From positions 62,001 through 126,000 of the forward strand of contig JARYLU010000004.1 of the NCBI GenBank assembly GCA_029907475.1: a stretch of DNA of 64,000 bases, read 5' to 3'. The translations under genes were made by a program, and so were the position numbers. This document shows, in pieces, positions 53,671-61,524 of this stretch. The first letter of the stretch is position 1. Each line of letters begins with the position of its first letter. The notes beneath the pieces are model-generated. The model was given only the letters and a program-made list of their open reading frames with translations, was not told where the DNA came from and searched no databases. Source of the DNA: Bacillota bacterium (GTDB taxonomy: Bacteria; Bacillota; DSM-12270; Thermacetogeniales; Thermacetogeniaceae).

Positions 53671-54528
53671 TCACAAATTTAAACTTGCCAGGTTCGAAGC
53701 GAACTTCGCAAGCTCCCCAATTTCCAGCATTTCGAGTTTCCCCTGGTCCCCGAATTTGGTGTAAAGAGGTTCGAGGGGGAACGTGGCAAGTAGCGGAATT
53801 CCGGTTTCTTCGCTCACCCGCTGCCCCTGCGGTTTCCCGAAAGGATAAACGATCTCCCCGCAGTTGGGACATTCCAGATAAGCCATATTTTCGATCAGAC
53901 CAATGATGGGTACATTTAAAAGGCGCGTCATGCGAACTGCTTTTTTCACGACCATGATTGCCAGGTCCTGAGGTGAAAAAACAATAATAACTCCTTGCAA
54001 GGGCAAACTCTGGAGTACTGTAAGGGGAACATCTCCTGTACCGGGAGGGAGATCTACAAAGAGATAGTCCAGTTCCCCCCAATCAACTTCTTCCCAGAAT
54101 TGTTTTACAGCTCCGGCAAGCAGAGGCCCCCGCCAAATTACCGCCTCATCTTCCTGGTCAAAAAACAAATTAAGAGACATCACTTTGATTCCTAACTCAG
54201 TTTCATGAGCAATTAACCCTCGCGCCCCCGTCCGTACCCGCCCCCCTTTCAAACCCAGGAGACGGGGGATACTTGGTCCCGTAATATCTCCATCGAGAAT
54301 ACCCACCTGGAACCCTTTTTTGGCCATCGTGCTTGCCAGTAAAGCGGTTACCGTTGATTTACCTACACCCCCTTTGCCGCTCATCACGGCAATCACTGAC
54401 TTCACGCCCTCCCTGGGTACTACCTTCGGCAAATCGGCTCGAGCTTCTTGCTTCTGGTGCATTTCCGCGCATTGTTCGCCCTTTTCTGGACAGTGACCGC
54501 AAGCAGAACTCTCTGTTTTCATGTTCAT
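53671..54528 (-). CDS. Mrp/NBP35-type Fe-S-cluster carrier ATPase
   Basis: About 285 residues from ATG 54526-54528 (nine bases after AGGAGG). N-terminal CGHCPEKGEQC cysteines, Walker A SGKGGVGKST, VDLPPGTGDVPL and CPNC near the C-terminus (the CxxC that binds a bridging cluster). Moves Fe-S clusters to target proteins. Confidence 0.9.
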   Translation of the reverse strand: MNMKTESSACGHCPEKGEQCAEMHQKQEARADLPKVVPREGVKSVIAVMSGKGGVGKSTVTALLASTMAKKGFQVGILDGDITGPSIPRLLGLKGGRVRTGARGLIAHETELGIKVMSLNLFFDQEDEAVIWRGPLLAGAVKQFWEEVDWGELDYLFVDLPPGTGDVPLTVLQSLPLQGVIIVFSPQDLAIMVVKKAVRMTRLLNVPIIGLIENMAYLECPNCGEIVYPFGKPQGQRVSEETGIPLLATFPLEPLYTKFGDQGKLEMLEIGELAKFASNLASLNL

Positions 54529-54574
54529 TGTCATAGGCCTCCTATTACCTTTACTCTGTTTTATTTTTAGAAGA

Positions 54575-54610
54575 GGGGGGAAACCGGGAAGATTACGCCG
54601 GTTTCTCCCC
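54575..54610 (-). other. Strong intercistronic hairpin between DUF5320 and Mrp genes
   Basis: GGGGAGAAACCGG and CCGGTTTCCCCCC pair over 13 positions with one mismatch and a 10-base loop. No U-run follows, so more likely RNA processing or stability than termination. Confidence 0.6.
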
Positions 54611-54642
54611 AAAAGTGAGGATGAGGCAGTGGCTGAGTTGGC

Positions 54643-54951
54643 TTATTTTTGCTCTTCCAGCTCTCCCAGGCGCTTGTTAATTCCGTCTAACTGTTGCTGT
54701 AAAAACTCAGCTTGCTGCTTGAGAACCGCTGCTTCATCCTGTGTTACACCTTGACCTGTTCCCCAGGGTCCCGGCATCCACCCTGCACCAAATCCTGTTC
54801 CCGGAACCGCCCACCAGCGCCGGGGAAGCCAGGGAAAAAACCGGCAGGAAGGTGAAGGGTTGCCACCCCACCAGCCGCCGCCTGCCCAGGGTGCAGGGCC
54901 AGGGCCGCCTTTCCAGAATCCGGGTCCAAAGTAAAATCGACCACGCGGCAT
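54643..54951 (-). CDS. DUF5320-type Gly/Trp/Pro-rich protein
   Basis: 102 residues: N-terminal half rich in glycine, tryptophan and proline, C-terminal coiled coil (AAVLKQQAEFLQQQLDGINKRLGELEEQK). DUF5320 proteins occur next to NifX/MinD genes. ATG seven bases after AGGGAGGTG. Function unknown. Confidence 0.75.
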   Translation of the reverse strand: MPRGRFYFGPGFWKGGPGPAPWAGGGWWGGNPSPSCRFFPWLPRRWWAVPGTGFGAGWMPGPWGTGQGVTQDEAAVLKQQAEFLQQQLDGINKRLGELEEQK

Positions 54952-55016
54952 GCGTTAACACCTCCCTTCTGCCGATACTGGTTAACCTTCAATTGCTACC
55001 CTCGATAACATTTTCA

Positions 55017-55472
55017 TTAATAATTCACTTCTGTTTTGCATTTTTCACAGTAACCGTAAAATTGACAGGAATAATCTGTAATCGAAAAACCTGTCTTCTT
55101 AACAACACTTTCTATAAAGTGCTGCGAGAGAAATCCGTTGATTTCTTCAACATGACCGCATTTTTTACAAACTAGATGATAATGCTGCTTCCTTCTAGAA
55201 TCTCTAAATTCGTAATAAGTTGGCCCCTGATTAAACTGAACCTCCCGCACTAAACCTAACTTCATAAAAAGACGAAGAGCGCGGTAAACGGTTGCAAGCC
55301 CAAGTTCGGGATGGGTTCTTTTCGCTTTGCGAAACAACTCATAAGGAGTAAAGTGAGTGTTTTTTTCTTCAAGAAGCACCGAAAGAACGGCCTCGCGCTG
55401 GGGTGTCAGCCGGTAATGGTGCATCCGTATTTCTTTTCGACAGGCAGAAATGTTGCGTTCCAATTTAACCAC
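55017..55472 (-). CDS. Fur-family regulator
   Basis: 151 residues (start may be TTG 55463, eight bases after GGAG). Winged helix YRLTPQREAVLSVLLEE and dimer domain with HYHLVCKKCGHVEEI, CEKC; Cys4 structural zinc as in PerR/Zur. Metal or peroxide sensor; inferred to act on metal-cluster genes. Confidence 0.85.
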   Translation of the reverse strand: MVKLERNISACRKEIRMHHYRLTPQREAVLSVLLEEKNTHFTPYELFRKAKRTHPELGLATVYRALRLFMKLGLVREVQFNQGPTYYEFRDSRRKQHYHLVCKKCGHVEEINGFLSQHFIESVVKKTGFSITDYSCQFYGYCEKCKTEVNY

Positions 55473-55504
55473 TCCAGGACATCAGCAGGGATGTAAAATC
55501 ACAA

Positions 55505-56107
55505 CTACCGCTGGCCGCCGCGGAATTGCCTGCCTCTCCCGGGGCCACTTTTACCTGGACCACCTTGCCGGCCTCCTTGGCCGCCTCCAGGACCTCCCCC
55601 TGGCCCCCCACCGTTGAACCTGTGGACAGGTCCCTTACCGCAGTTTGGGCAGGCCAGATCCATACCCCTTTGTCCGGTACCAAAGGGAACCTCGAACTCA
55701 TAACCACAGACCGCACATTTAAACATTCTTGCCGCCGGCAACTCGAAATCACCTCCCTCAATCCGGATTGCTTTTCCTTTGACAAGGGCCTCAGTAATTT
55801 TGGAGCGCGCAGCGTATAGAACACGCTGGAAGGTGGTGCGGGAAATTCCCATTTGGGCAGCGCAGGCCTCCTGATCCAGCCCCTCCAAATCTTTAAGGCG
55901 GAGCGCCTCCAGTTCCTCTACCGATAGGTGGATCTCCTCTAACTCGCGAAGGGGGATTCCCGCAGGTTTAAAAAAAGTTTCGGGAGGCAGGAACCGTACC
56001 CAACGCCTTCTCCTTCTTCTCGGAATTTTTTCATCACCTCTGCCAAAGTAGTTATCTATCCCGTATCTTGAGCTATAGTTTCTGAATCCCGCAGACCAAC
56101 CAAACAT
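55505..56107 (-). CDS. DUF134 (UPF0251) helix-turn-helix protein with zinc ribbon and Gly-rich tail
   Basis: 200 residues: PRRRRRRWVRFLPPETFFKP opens the DUF134 domain with ISRTTFQRVLYAARSKI as helix-turn-helix; then CAVCGYEF...CPNCG zinc ribbon; then a Gly/Pro/Arg-rich tail (GGGPGGGPGGGQGGRQ). DUF134 genes sit beside NifX/MinD genes in anaerobes. ATG 56107 lacks a clear ribosome site, so an internal start is possible. First gene of the operon. Confidence 0.8.
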   Translation of the reverse strand: MFGWSAGFRNYSSRYGIDNYFGRGDEKIPRRRRRRWVRFLPPETFFKPAGIPLRELEEIHLSVEELEALRLKDLEGLDQEACAAQMGISRTTFQRVLYAARSKITEALVKGKAIRIEGGDFELPAARMFKCAVCGYEFEVPFGTGQRGMDLACPNCGKGPVHRFNGGGPGGGPGGGQGGRQGGPGKSGPGRGRQFRGGQR

Positions 56108-56123
56108 TACTGCGAAAACATTT

Positions 56124-56137
56124 TGGGCATATGCCCA
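56124..56137 (-). promoter_or_regulatory. Perfect palindrome upstream of DUF134
   Basis: TGGGCATATGCCCA, 14 bases perfect, about 17 bases before the start and downstream of the -10. Operator candidate. Confidence 0.75.
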
Positions 56138-56149
56138 TTTCTAGCTTTA

Positions 56150-56178
56150 AGTTTATAACAAAAGAGAAATAAATTCAA
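56150..56178 (-). promoter_or_regulatory. Sigma-A-like promoter of the MinD/NifX operon
   Basis: Minus-strand TTGAAT (56173-56178), 17 bases, TAAACT (56150-56155), each 4 of 6 matches. Confidence 0.5.
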
Positions 56179-56379
56179 GACCTTTTTTAAGCCACTGACA
56201 GACCCTTTTAACGGAAATGATTCAGGCTAGGGGAAGCCCTGCAGGCTACGTATCGTACCTGACAGGTAAAAGCGGGCATTGCAGAGTATGAATAAAAAAA
56301 CTTAAGCAGGAAGCTGTTATGAACAAAGCTTCCAGGGGCTGGGAGAAAATCATTTAAGAAATTCAAGTGTTTTTCCCTG

Positions 56380-56409
56380 AAAATAAAAAAAACAGGAGGT
56401 GCCCTCCTG
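56380..56409 (-). terminator. Terminator after the TreT gene
   Basis: CAGGAGG-GCA-CCTCCTG followed by T8ATTTT on the minus strand. Confidence 0.9.
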
Positions 56410-56442
56410 AATGATCTCTGGATTACTTAGCCCAGCAGCCAG

Positions 56443-57708
56443 CTATTTCACGTAAGAAAGTAAACTGTCCTCTTGTTCGATCAGTTTATCAAACAACTTC
56501 AAGTAGTTTAAAATATTCGTGGTAATCAAAAAGTTCCTGCGTACTTTTTCCCTGCCGGCCCTGCCCATCTGTTCGGCCAGGGTGGGGTTCCTCAATAATG
56601 TCAGGACCTTTTCGGCACATTCCTCTACTGTATTAACCAAATACCCGTTTACACCATCGTCGATCTGGTGTTTAATTCCTCCCGTATTTCCGCCGACAAC
56701 TGGTACTTCCTTCCAGAGTCCCTCCGCAACTGTTAACCCAAAACCTTCCCGGATGGATTTCTGCAGTATTACATCAGACATAGTCTGAAAAGCGTTCACT
56801 TCAAGATGGGAAATACCATTGACATCAGTTACGATTTTTATGTCGTAATCTTCGCCGGCCCTTCGCAAGGTCCGGTATAGATAATCCCATCCTTCGGGAT
56901 CATCTGCAGCCATCGATCCAACCAGAGCTAACTGGACACTGGGAAATTCCTTTTTGACAATTTTATATACATCGATCACTCCTAAAGGATCTTTCCAGGG
57001 ATCAAAGCGGGAAACCTGGCAGATCAAGGGCCTGTTAATATCTACTCCAAACCGGCTGACGATCGTTTCCGCCTCCTCTTCCTCTAAAGGGATATTCTTC
57101 GGGCTGAGAGGGTCGATCGTCGGGGTGAAGAATGTAAGGTTGGGCAGGCTTTCGTGCTCTTTTACAAATTCGCGCATTGTAAAAATACAGGCATCGTATT
57201 GCGTAATGTATTGGTACAAAAGGTCCCAGCATTCCGGGTCAGGGGTGGAGGTATCGATATGGCACCGCCAGATCCATTTTGCCTTATCGTTATTCCGGAA
57301 ATTGATCATCGCCGCCGGCTGAGGATCATGAACTACGATAAGGTCGTAGTCCCAATCTCTAATGGCGGCAGCATTCATTTCATTATATTTTAAATATACT
57401 TCTTTTGCTCCGGAACTCAACTTTCCCTCCTGTCCTTGTAAACAATTATGAAGGGATTTAGTTACTGTGTAAAATTCTTTCGCGCCATCCATTTTCCACC
57501 AATCCATTTTTATCCCAGTATCTCTGGATAACGGGACCAGAGAATGCAGGATCTCCGCGACACCGCCACCGAAGGACGTTGCGTTGATCATTGCTATCTT
57601 TTTATGCTTTATTTTTTCCGCGTAATAATCTAGTTGTAGTTTTGTGTCGATATCGATGAACTCTTGATAATCCTCATATCTTTTCTCTCCAGTTTGTACG
57701 AGTTCCAT
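56443..57708 (-). CDS. treT: Trehalose glycosyltransferring synthase (TreT), GT4
   Basis: 421 residues, GT-B fold. INATSFGGGVAEILHSLVPL, VHDPQPAAMI, RCHIDTSTP and a C-terminal nucleotide-sugar site (REGFGLTVAEGLWKEVPVVGG) match TreT. It makes trehalose from nucleotide-diphosphate glucose and glucose (reversibly in archaea). Transcribed opposite treZ. Confidence 0.85.
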   Translation of the reverse strand: MELVQTGEKRYEDYQEFIDIDTKLQLDYYAEKIKHKKIAMINATSFGGGVAEILHSLVPLSRDTGIKMDWWKMDGAKEFYTVTKSLHNCLQGQEGKLSSGAKEVYLKYNEMNAAAIRDWDYDLIVVHDPQPAAMINFRNNDKAKWIWRCHIDTSTPDPECWDLLYQYITQYDACIFTMREFVKEHESLPNLTFFTPTIDPLSPKNIPLEEEEAETIVSRFGVDINRPLICQVSRFDPWKDPLGVIDVYKIVKKEFPSVQLALVGSMAADDPEGWDYLYRTLRRAGEDYDIKIVTDVNGISHLEVNAFQTMSDVILQKSIREGFGLTVAEGLWKEVPVVGGNTGGIKHQIDDGVNGYLVNTVEECAEKVLTLLRNPTLAEQMGRAGREKVRRNFLITTNILNYLKLFDKLIEQEDSLLSYVK

Positions 57709-57792
57709 GTTACCCGACCCCTTTTAATATATTTTTTGAGGATGGTCATACTTTTTTCTAGGGGATTTCATAATGAAAGGACTATTTATACT

Positions 57793-59598
57793 ATGTTCAA
57801 AATGGGTGCAAATATTATCAACCGTGAAAAAAGTGAAGTCTCATTCAGAGTATTTGCCTTTAATAAACGAAAAGTCAGTGTCGTCATCAAGGCCGGTGAC
57901 CGGCAAAAGGTGTTCCCAATGAGCGAGGAAAAACCTCATATCTACAGCACCGTAATTGGGGGCCTCGGCCTGGACCTCTTATACAGGTTCAGGATAGATG
58001 ATGAAGGAGATTTCCCTGACCCCTACTCCAACTTCCAGCCTTTCGGAGTCCACGGTTTTTCCAAGCTGGTTGACCACGCAGAATATCAATGGCGAGATTG
58101 CCACTGGAAAGGGAGATCCCTTGAAGAGCTGATTATCATGGAACTCCACGTGGGAACCTTCACCGGGGCCGGTACGTTTAGAGGAGTGGTCGGAAAGCTA
58201 GACTACCTCTTGGAACTGGGAGTTAACGCCATCGAGTTGATGCCTGTTGTTCAGGCCCCGGGAAGATGGAATTGGGGTTACGATGGAGTCAACTTGTTCA
58301 GCGTAAACCATAACTACGGCACTCCTCATGATTTAAAATACCTCGTAGACTGCTGCCATCAGAAACAGCTAGCCGTCATTCTGGACGTCGTCTACAACCA
58401 TTTTGGCCCGGAAGGGAACTACCTGCCCGTCTATGGGCCCTACCTTACCCGCAAACATAAAACTCCGTGGGGACCTGCCGTTAATTTCGATGACCTTTAC
58501 AGTGAATATACCAGGAAAATGGTTCTTGACAATGTCCGTTACTGGCTGGACCTCTACCATTTTGACGGCTTGAGACTGGATGCCGTCCACGCAATTAAGG
58601 ACAGCAGCCCCACCCATATCCTTCAGGAGATAAGCATGGTTACAAAGGCTGAGGCTGCCAGGCAAAACCGCAAAAAGTTTATTATCGCGGAAAGCGACGA
58701 AAACAACGTGCGGTTAATCAACCCCCTGGAAAAAGGAGGTTACGGGATTGACGCCCAGTGGATGGATGATTTCCACCACTGTATTCATACGGTGTTAACC
58801 GGAGAAAGGAGAGGGTACTATCTCGACTACGGCCACATCAAAGACCTGGAAAAGGTATATAAAAATTATTTATATACCGGCCAGTATTCCCTTTACTGGG
58901 GAAGGGAGCGGGGAACCGACGCCTCCCAAAACCCCGGCAGGCAGTTTGTGGTTGCCCTTCAGAACCACGATCAAATCGGGAACCGGGCACAGGGAGACCG
59001 GCTCGCAGCACTGGTGGAATTTCCCTATTTAAAGGCAGCAGCGGGGCTGCTCTTTTTCTCTCCTTACATTCCCTTAATTTTCATGGGTGAAGAATACGGC
59101 GAGCAAAATCCCTTTCTTTTTTTCACAGATTACCAGGACCCTGAACTGCAAAAAGCAGTCTCCCGCGGGAGGAGAGAAGAATTTAAAGCCTTTGGTTGGG
59201 ATGATGTTCCGGACCCCCAGGACCCCGCAACCTTCTACCGCTCCAGATTGACACCCGGAAACAAGTGGAAAGCGGAGAATCGCTGGTTATTCAACTTTTA
59301 TCGAGATCTGATTAAACTGCGAACCATCCACCCTGTCCTTAAAATTTTAGATAAAAACAAGCTGGAAGTAAAGGTATCCAAGGCAAACAGGTTAGTGGAA
59401 ATAATTAGGTGGAACGACCAATTAAAACTGATCGGCCTGTTCAACCTAGGGGAGAGGGAACTCTCCATTAATCACTGCCCTGGGAGGCAGATCCTCAACT
59501 CCTCCTGGAGGCGTTACGGAGGGAACCAAAACGCTGAAACCAGAAAATTGGGAAGGGGACAGACGATCATCCTGGAAACACCGCAAGCTACATTCTGA
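57793..59598 (+). CDS. treZ: Malto-oligosyltrehalose trehalohydrolase (TreZ), GH13
   Basis: 601 residues from ATG 57793; an upstream in-frame extension to 57664 overlaps treT and is hydrophobic junk. Glycogen-branching-like N-domain, then (beta/alpha)8 barrel with Asp263 (DGLRLDAVHA), Glu300 (IIAESDEN) and Asp393 (ALQNHDQIGN). TreZ cuts trehalose from maltooligosyl-trehalose made by TreY. No treY in the window. Stop overlaps the GH57 stop by 11 bases, convergent. Confidence 0.88.
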   Translation: MFKMGANIINREKSEVSFRVFAFNKRKVSVVIKAGDRQKVFPMSEEKPHIYSTVIGGLGLDLLYRFRIDDEGDFPDPYSNFQPFGVHGFSKLVDHAEYQWRDCHWKGRSLEELIIMELHVGTFTGAGTFRGVVGKLDYLLELGVNAIELMPVVQAPGRWNWGYDGVNLFSVNHNYGTPHDLKYLVDCCHQKQLAVILDVVYNHFGPEGNYLPVYGPYLTRKHKTPWGPAVNFDDLYSEYTRKMVLDNVRYWLDLYHFDGLRLDAVHAIKDSSPTHILQEISMVTKAEAARQNRKKFIIAESDENNVRLINPLEKGGYGIDAQWMDDFHHCIHTVLTGERRGYYLDYGHIKDLEKVYKNYLYTGQYSLYWGRERGTDASQNPGRQFVVALQNHDQIGNRAQGDRLAALVEFPYLKAAAGLLFFSPYIPLIFMGEEYGEQNPFLFFTDYQDPELQKAVSRGRREEFKAFGWDDVPDPQDPATFYRSRLTPGNKWKAENRWLFNFYRDLIKLRTIHPVLKILDKNKLEVKVSKANRLVEIIRWNDQLKLIGLFNLGERELSINHCPGRQILNSSWRRYGGNQNAETRKLGRGQTIILETPQATF

Positions 59599-61507
59599 CC
59601 GCAGCCGGGTAAAAGTACTCCTCCACCCCTTGGTCGCTCATGGAGTCGATCCTTTCGATCATGGCCGGGAAGAGGGGGGGATAAACATCATACAGGTAAT
59701 GGTACATCTTTTCCACCAGGAACTCCGGGTTCCCGCTTTTCTCCCAGATTCTCTGGATGCAATCCGTTGCCATGTAAACAGCCAGGGAATATTCCTGCAA
59801 AAGGGTCAGGAAGCGGTGCATGTCACAGGGTAGGCTCCGGTTAACGGTATAAAGCTCTTTCGCCTTTTCCAGTGCCTTCTCCTTCCATTTATTGATTTCT
59901 TCGAACAAGACGTAGGCACCAGATAGTTCGCCTCCCTTTTCCCGGGCCAGCTCATCCAGACCATACCGCAAGTAGGCCACCCGGTTATCGATGAAAACCT
60001 GGAGGGTCTCGCAAAGACCCACAAAATTTCGCGGGTCGATCCTGGTAAATTCCTTCCCCCGGAGCAGAAGATCGGAGGTGCGCTCCTCCAGTTTCCGGAG
60101 GAGAACGTTACAGAGCAGGTACCCTTTCAGGCATGGGCGTTTCTGCCTACCCTCCGTCGGTACCCACCCCCAATTGCAGGCCCTTTTCATCAGTCTCAGG
60201 TATAAAACCGCCTGGGAATCAAGGCCTTCCCGGGGGACGTCATAGCCCGTTTCCCCCAGGCGCTCCACGCTCACCGGGACATTTGTGGAAAGACCCAGAT
60301 TTTCGATTAGGGTATCAAAGATCCCGCAGTAATATTTTCCGTTTTCCCAAAAGATATGGGGATGTTCGTAGAGCCCGGTCTTGCGGAGATCGTAACGCCC
60401 CACCCCAGTTACTCCCAGGGGTGGATAATGACCGTCGGTCCTTAGTACCAGCCTGACTTCCGGCGTCCAGTTCATCTTATCAAACTTCAGCACAGGAAGG
60501 TTGGCGATGACTTCCGGGGAAAGGGCTTCATTGATATACTGGTCGGGGGTGATGAATCTGATCCGGTACCTGTCCCCAGCCTCCTGCAGGATATCCTGCC
60601 AGGCCCTTTCCATGATCTCCAGGGCGATGTCACCGAAATCCATCAGTTCTAGATCCTGGATGTATACCAGGAGTCCCCGGTGAGGAGCTTTTTCCAGCTC
60701 CCGGTATAGCACCCCTTTGTAAATCTCCACACCCTCCTCCAATCCAATGGGAAAATCCTCCCGCTCCCCGTACAGGTACTCGTTATCAAAAACCGGGTAA
60801 TCTCCCAACAGGTACCCCTGGGACTTTAATTCATCCCGTTTCATTTTGGTGATTGGCCGCCAGATCTCCTGTGAAATGGGGAAGTTACGGGGGAAAGCCA
60901 GGATATGCCTGCGGCTACCCCGGATCAGAAAGGGCCCATAAACGCAATCCCCTGCTCCCTCTAGTTCAAAGGGGGCCTTGTATCTGCTCAGGTGGGGAAA
61001 AATCGCGTAATGGATGTTTGCCTCCTCGATTGCTCCCATCTTATCAGAGCTGAGGGAGGCTTCTGTAGGAAACAGTCCGTAATATTTCGGGTAGGGGACA
61101 CCCATGCAGTTATGCAGGTAATCCCTGTTCCAGAGGATTTCCTGGGTAATCTCCTCCGGGCGCAAGAGAGAAACATGGGTGTGGTGGGCATGGCCGTATA
61201 GAGGGTAAAGCCGCCCCCTCTTATAATCCTGTTTCATTCTCTCAAAGGTATCCGGCATGACCTCCTTGATCTGGACCAGGAGTTCATTGGTATATTCTAC
61301 ACATAAGGGAGCGTTCAGACGGTCCCCGAATTCGCTACATTGGGTATAGATGTCACGTCCCTCTTCTTTCCTTTTTTTTAAATAGTTGGTCTCCAGCATA
61401 GAAACCTTCATGGGGTTTCCTTCATCCAGACAGGATAGAAGTTTCTCCGGAAGGTCCCAAAGGAGCTCATGGGCGTGAAAGGCGAGGATAATATATATGT
61501 CTTTCAC
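59588..61507 (-). CDS. Glycoside hydrolase family 57 protein
   Basis: 639 residues. GH57 regions: AFHAHELLWDLP, GHAHHTHVSL, GLFPTEASLS (Glu149 nucleophile) and YIQDLELMD (Asp285). Family members are alpha-amylases, branching enzymes or 4-alpha-glucanotransferases; the exact activity is unclear, and the N-terminal HAH differs from the usual HQP. Follows the GH13 gene by 17 bases. Confidence 0.85.
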   Translation of the reverse strand: MKDIYIILAFHAHELLWDLPEKLLSCLDEGNPMKVSMLETNYLKKRKEEGRDIYTQCSEFGDRLNAPLCVEYTNELLVQIKEVMPDTFERMKQDYKRGRLYPLYGHAHHTHVSLLRPEEITQEILWNRDYLHNCMGVPYPKYYGLFPTEASLSSDKMGAIEEANIHYAIFPHLSRYKAPFELEGAGDCVYGPFLIRGSRRHILAFPRNFPISQEIWRPITKMKRDELKSQGYLLGDYPVFDNEYLYGEREDFPIGLEEGVEIYKGVLYRELEKAPHRGLLVYIQDLELMDFGDIALEIMERAWQDILQEAGDRYRIRFITPDQYINEALSPEVIANLPVLKFDKMNWTPEVRLVLRTDGHYPPLGVTGVGRYDLRKTGLYEHPHIFWENGKYYCGIFDTLIENLGLSTNVPVSVERLGETGYDVPREGLDSQAVLYLRLMKRACNWGWVPTEGRQKRPCLKGYLLCNVLLRKLEERTSDLLLRGKEFTRIDPRNFVGLCETLQVFIDNRVAYLRYGLDELAREKGGELSGAYVLFEEINKWKEKALEKAKELYTVNRSLPCDMHRFLTLLQEYSLAVYMATDCIQRIWEKSGNPEFLVEKMYHYLYDVYPPLFPAMIERIDSMSDQGVEEYFYPAAVRM

Positions 61508-61524
61508 TTTATATCATCTCCTTA

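Noticed and set aside
53177-54082. A 301-residue frame covering the NifU-like gene and part of Mrp
   Set aside because: The first half is antisense-free but overlaps the Mrp gene in another frame and has no family match; the true start is GTG 53651-53653 with a ribosome site.
57664-57792. N-terminal extension of TreZ to 57664
   Set aside because: It lies over the treT start, has no ribosome site and is hydrophobic; ATG 57793 fits the family start.
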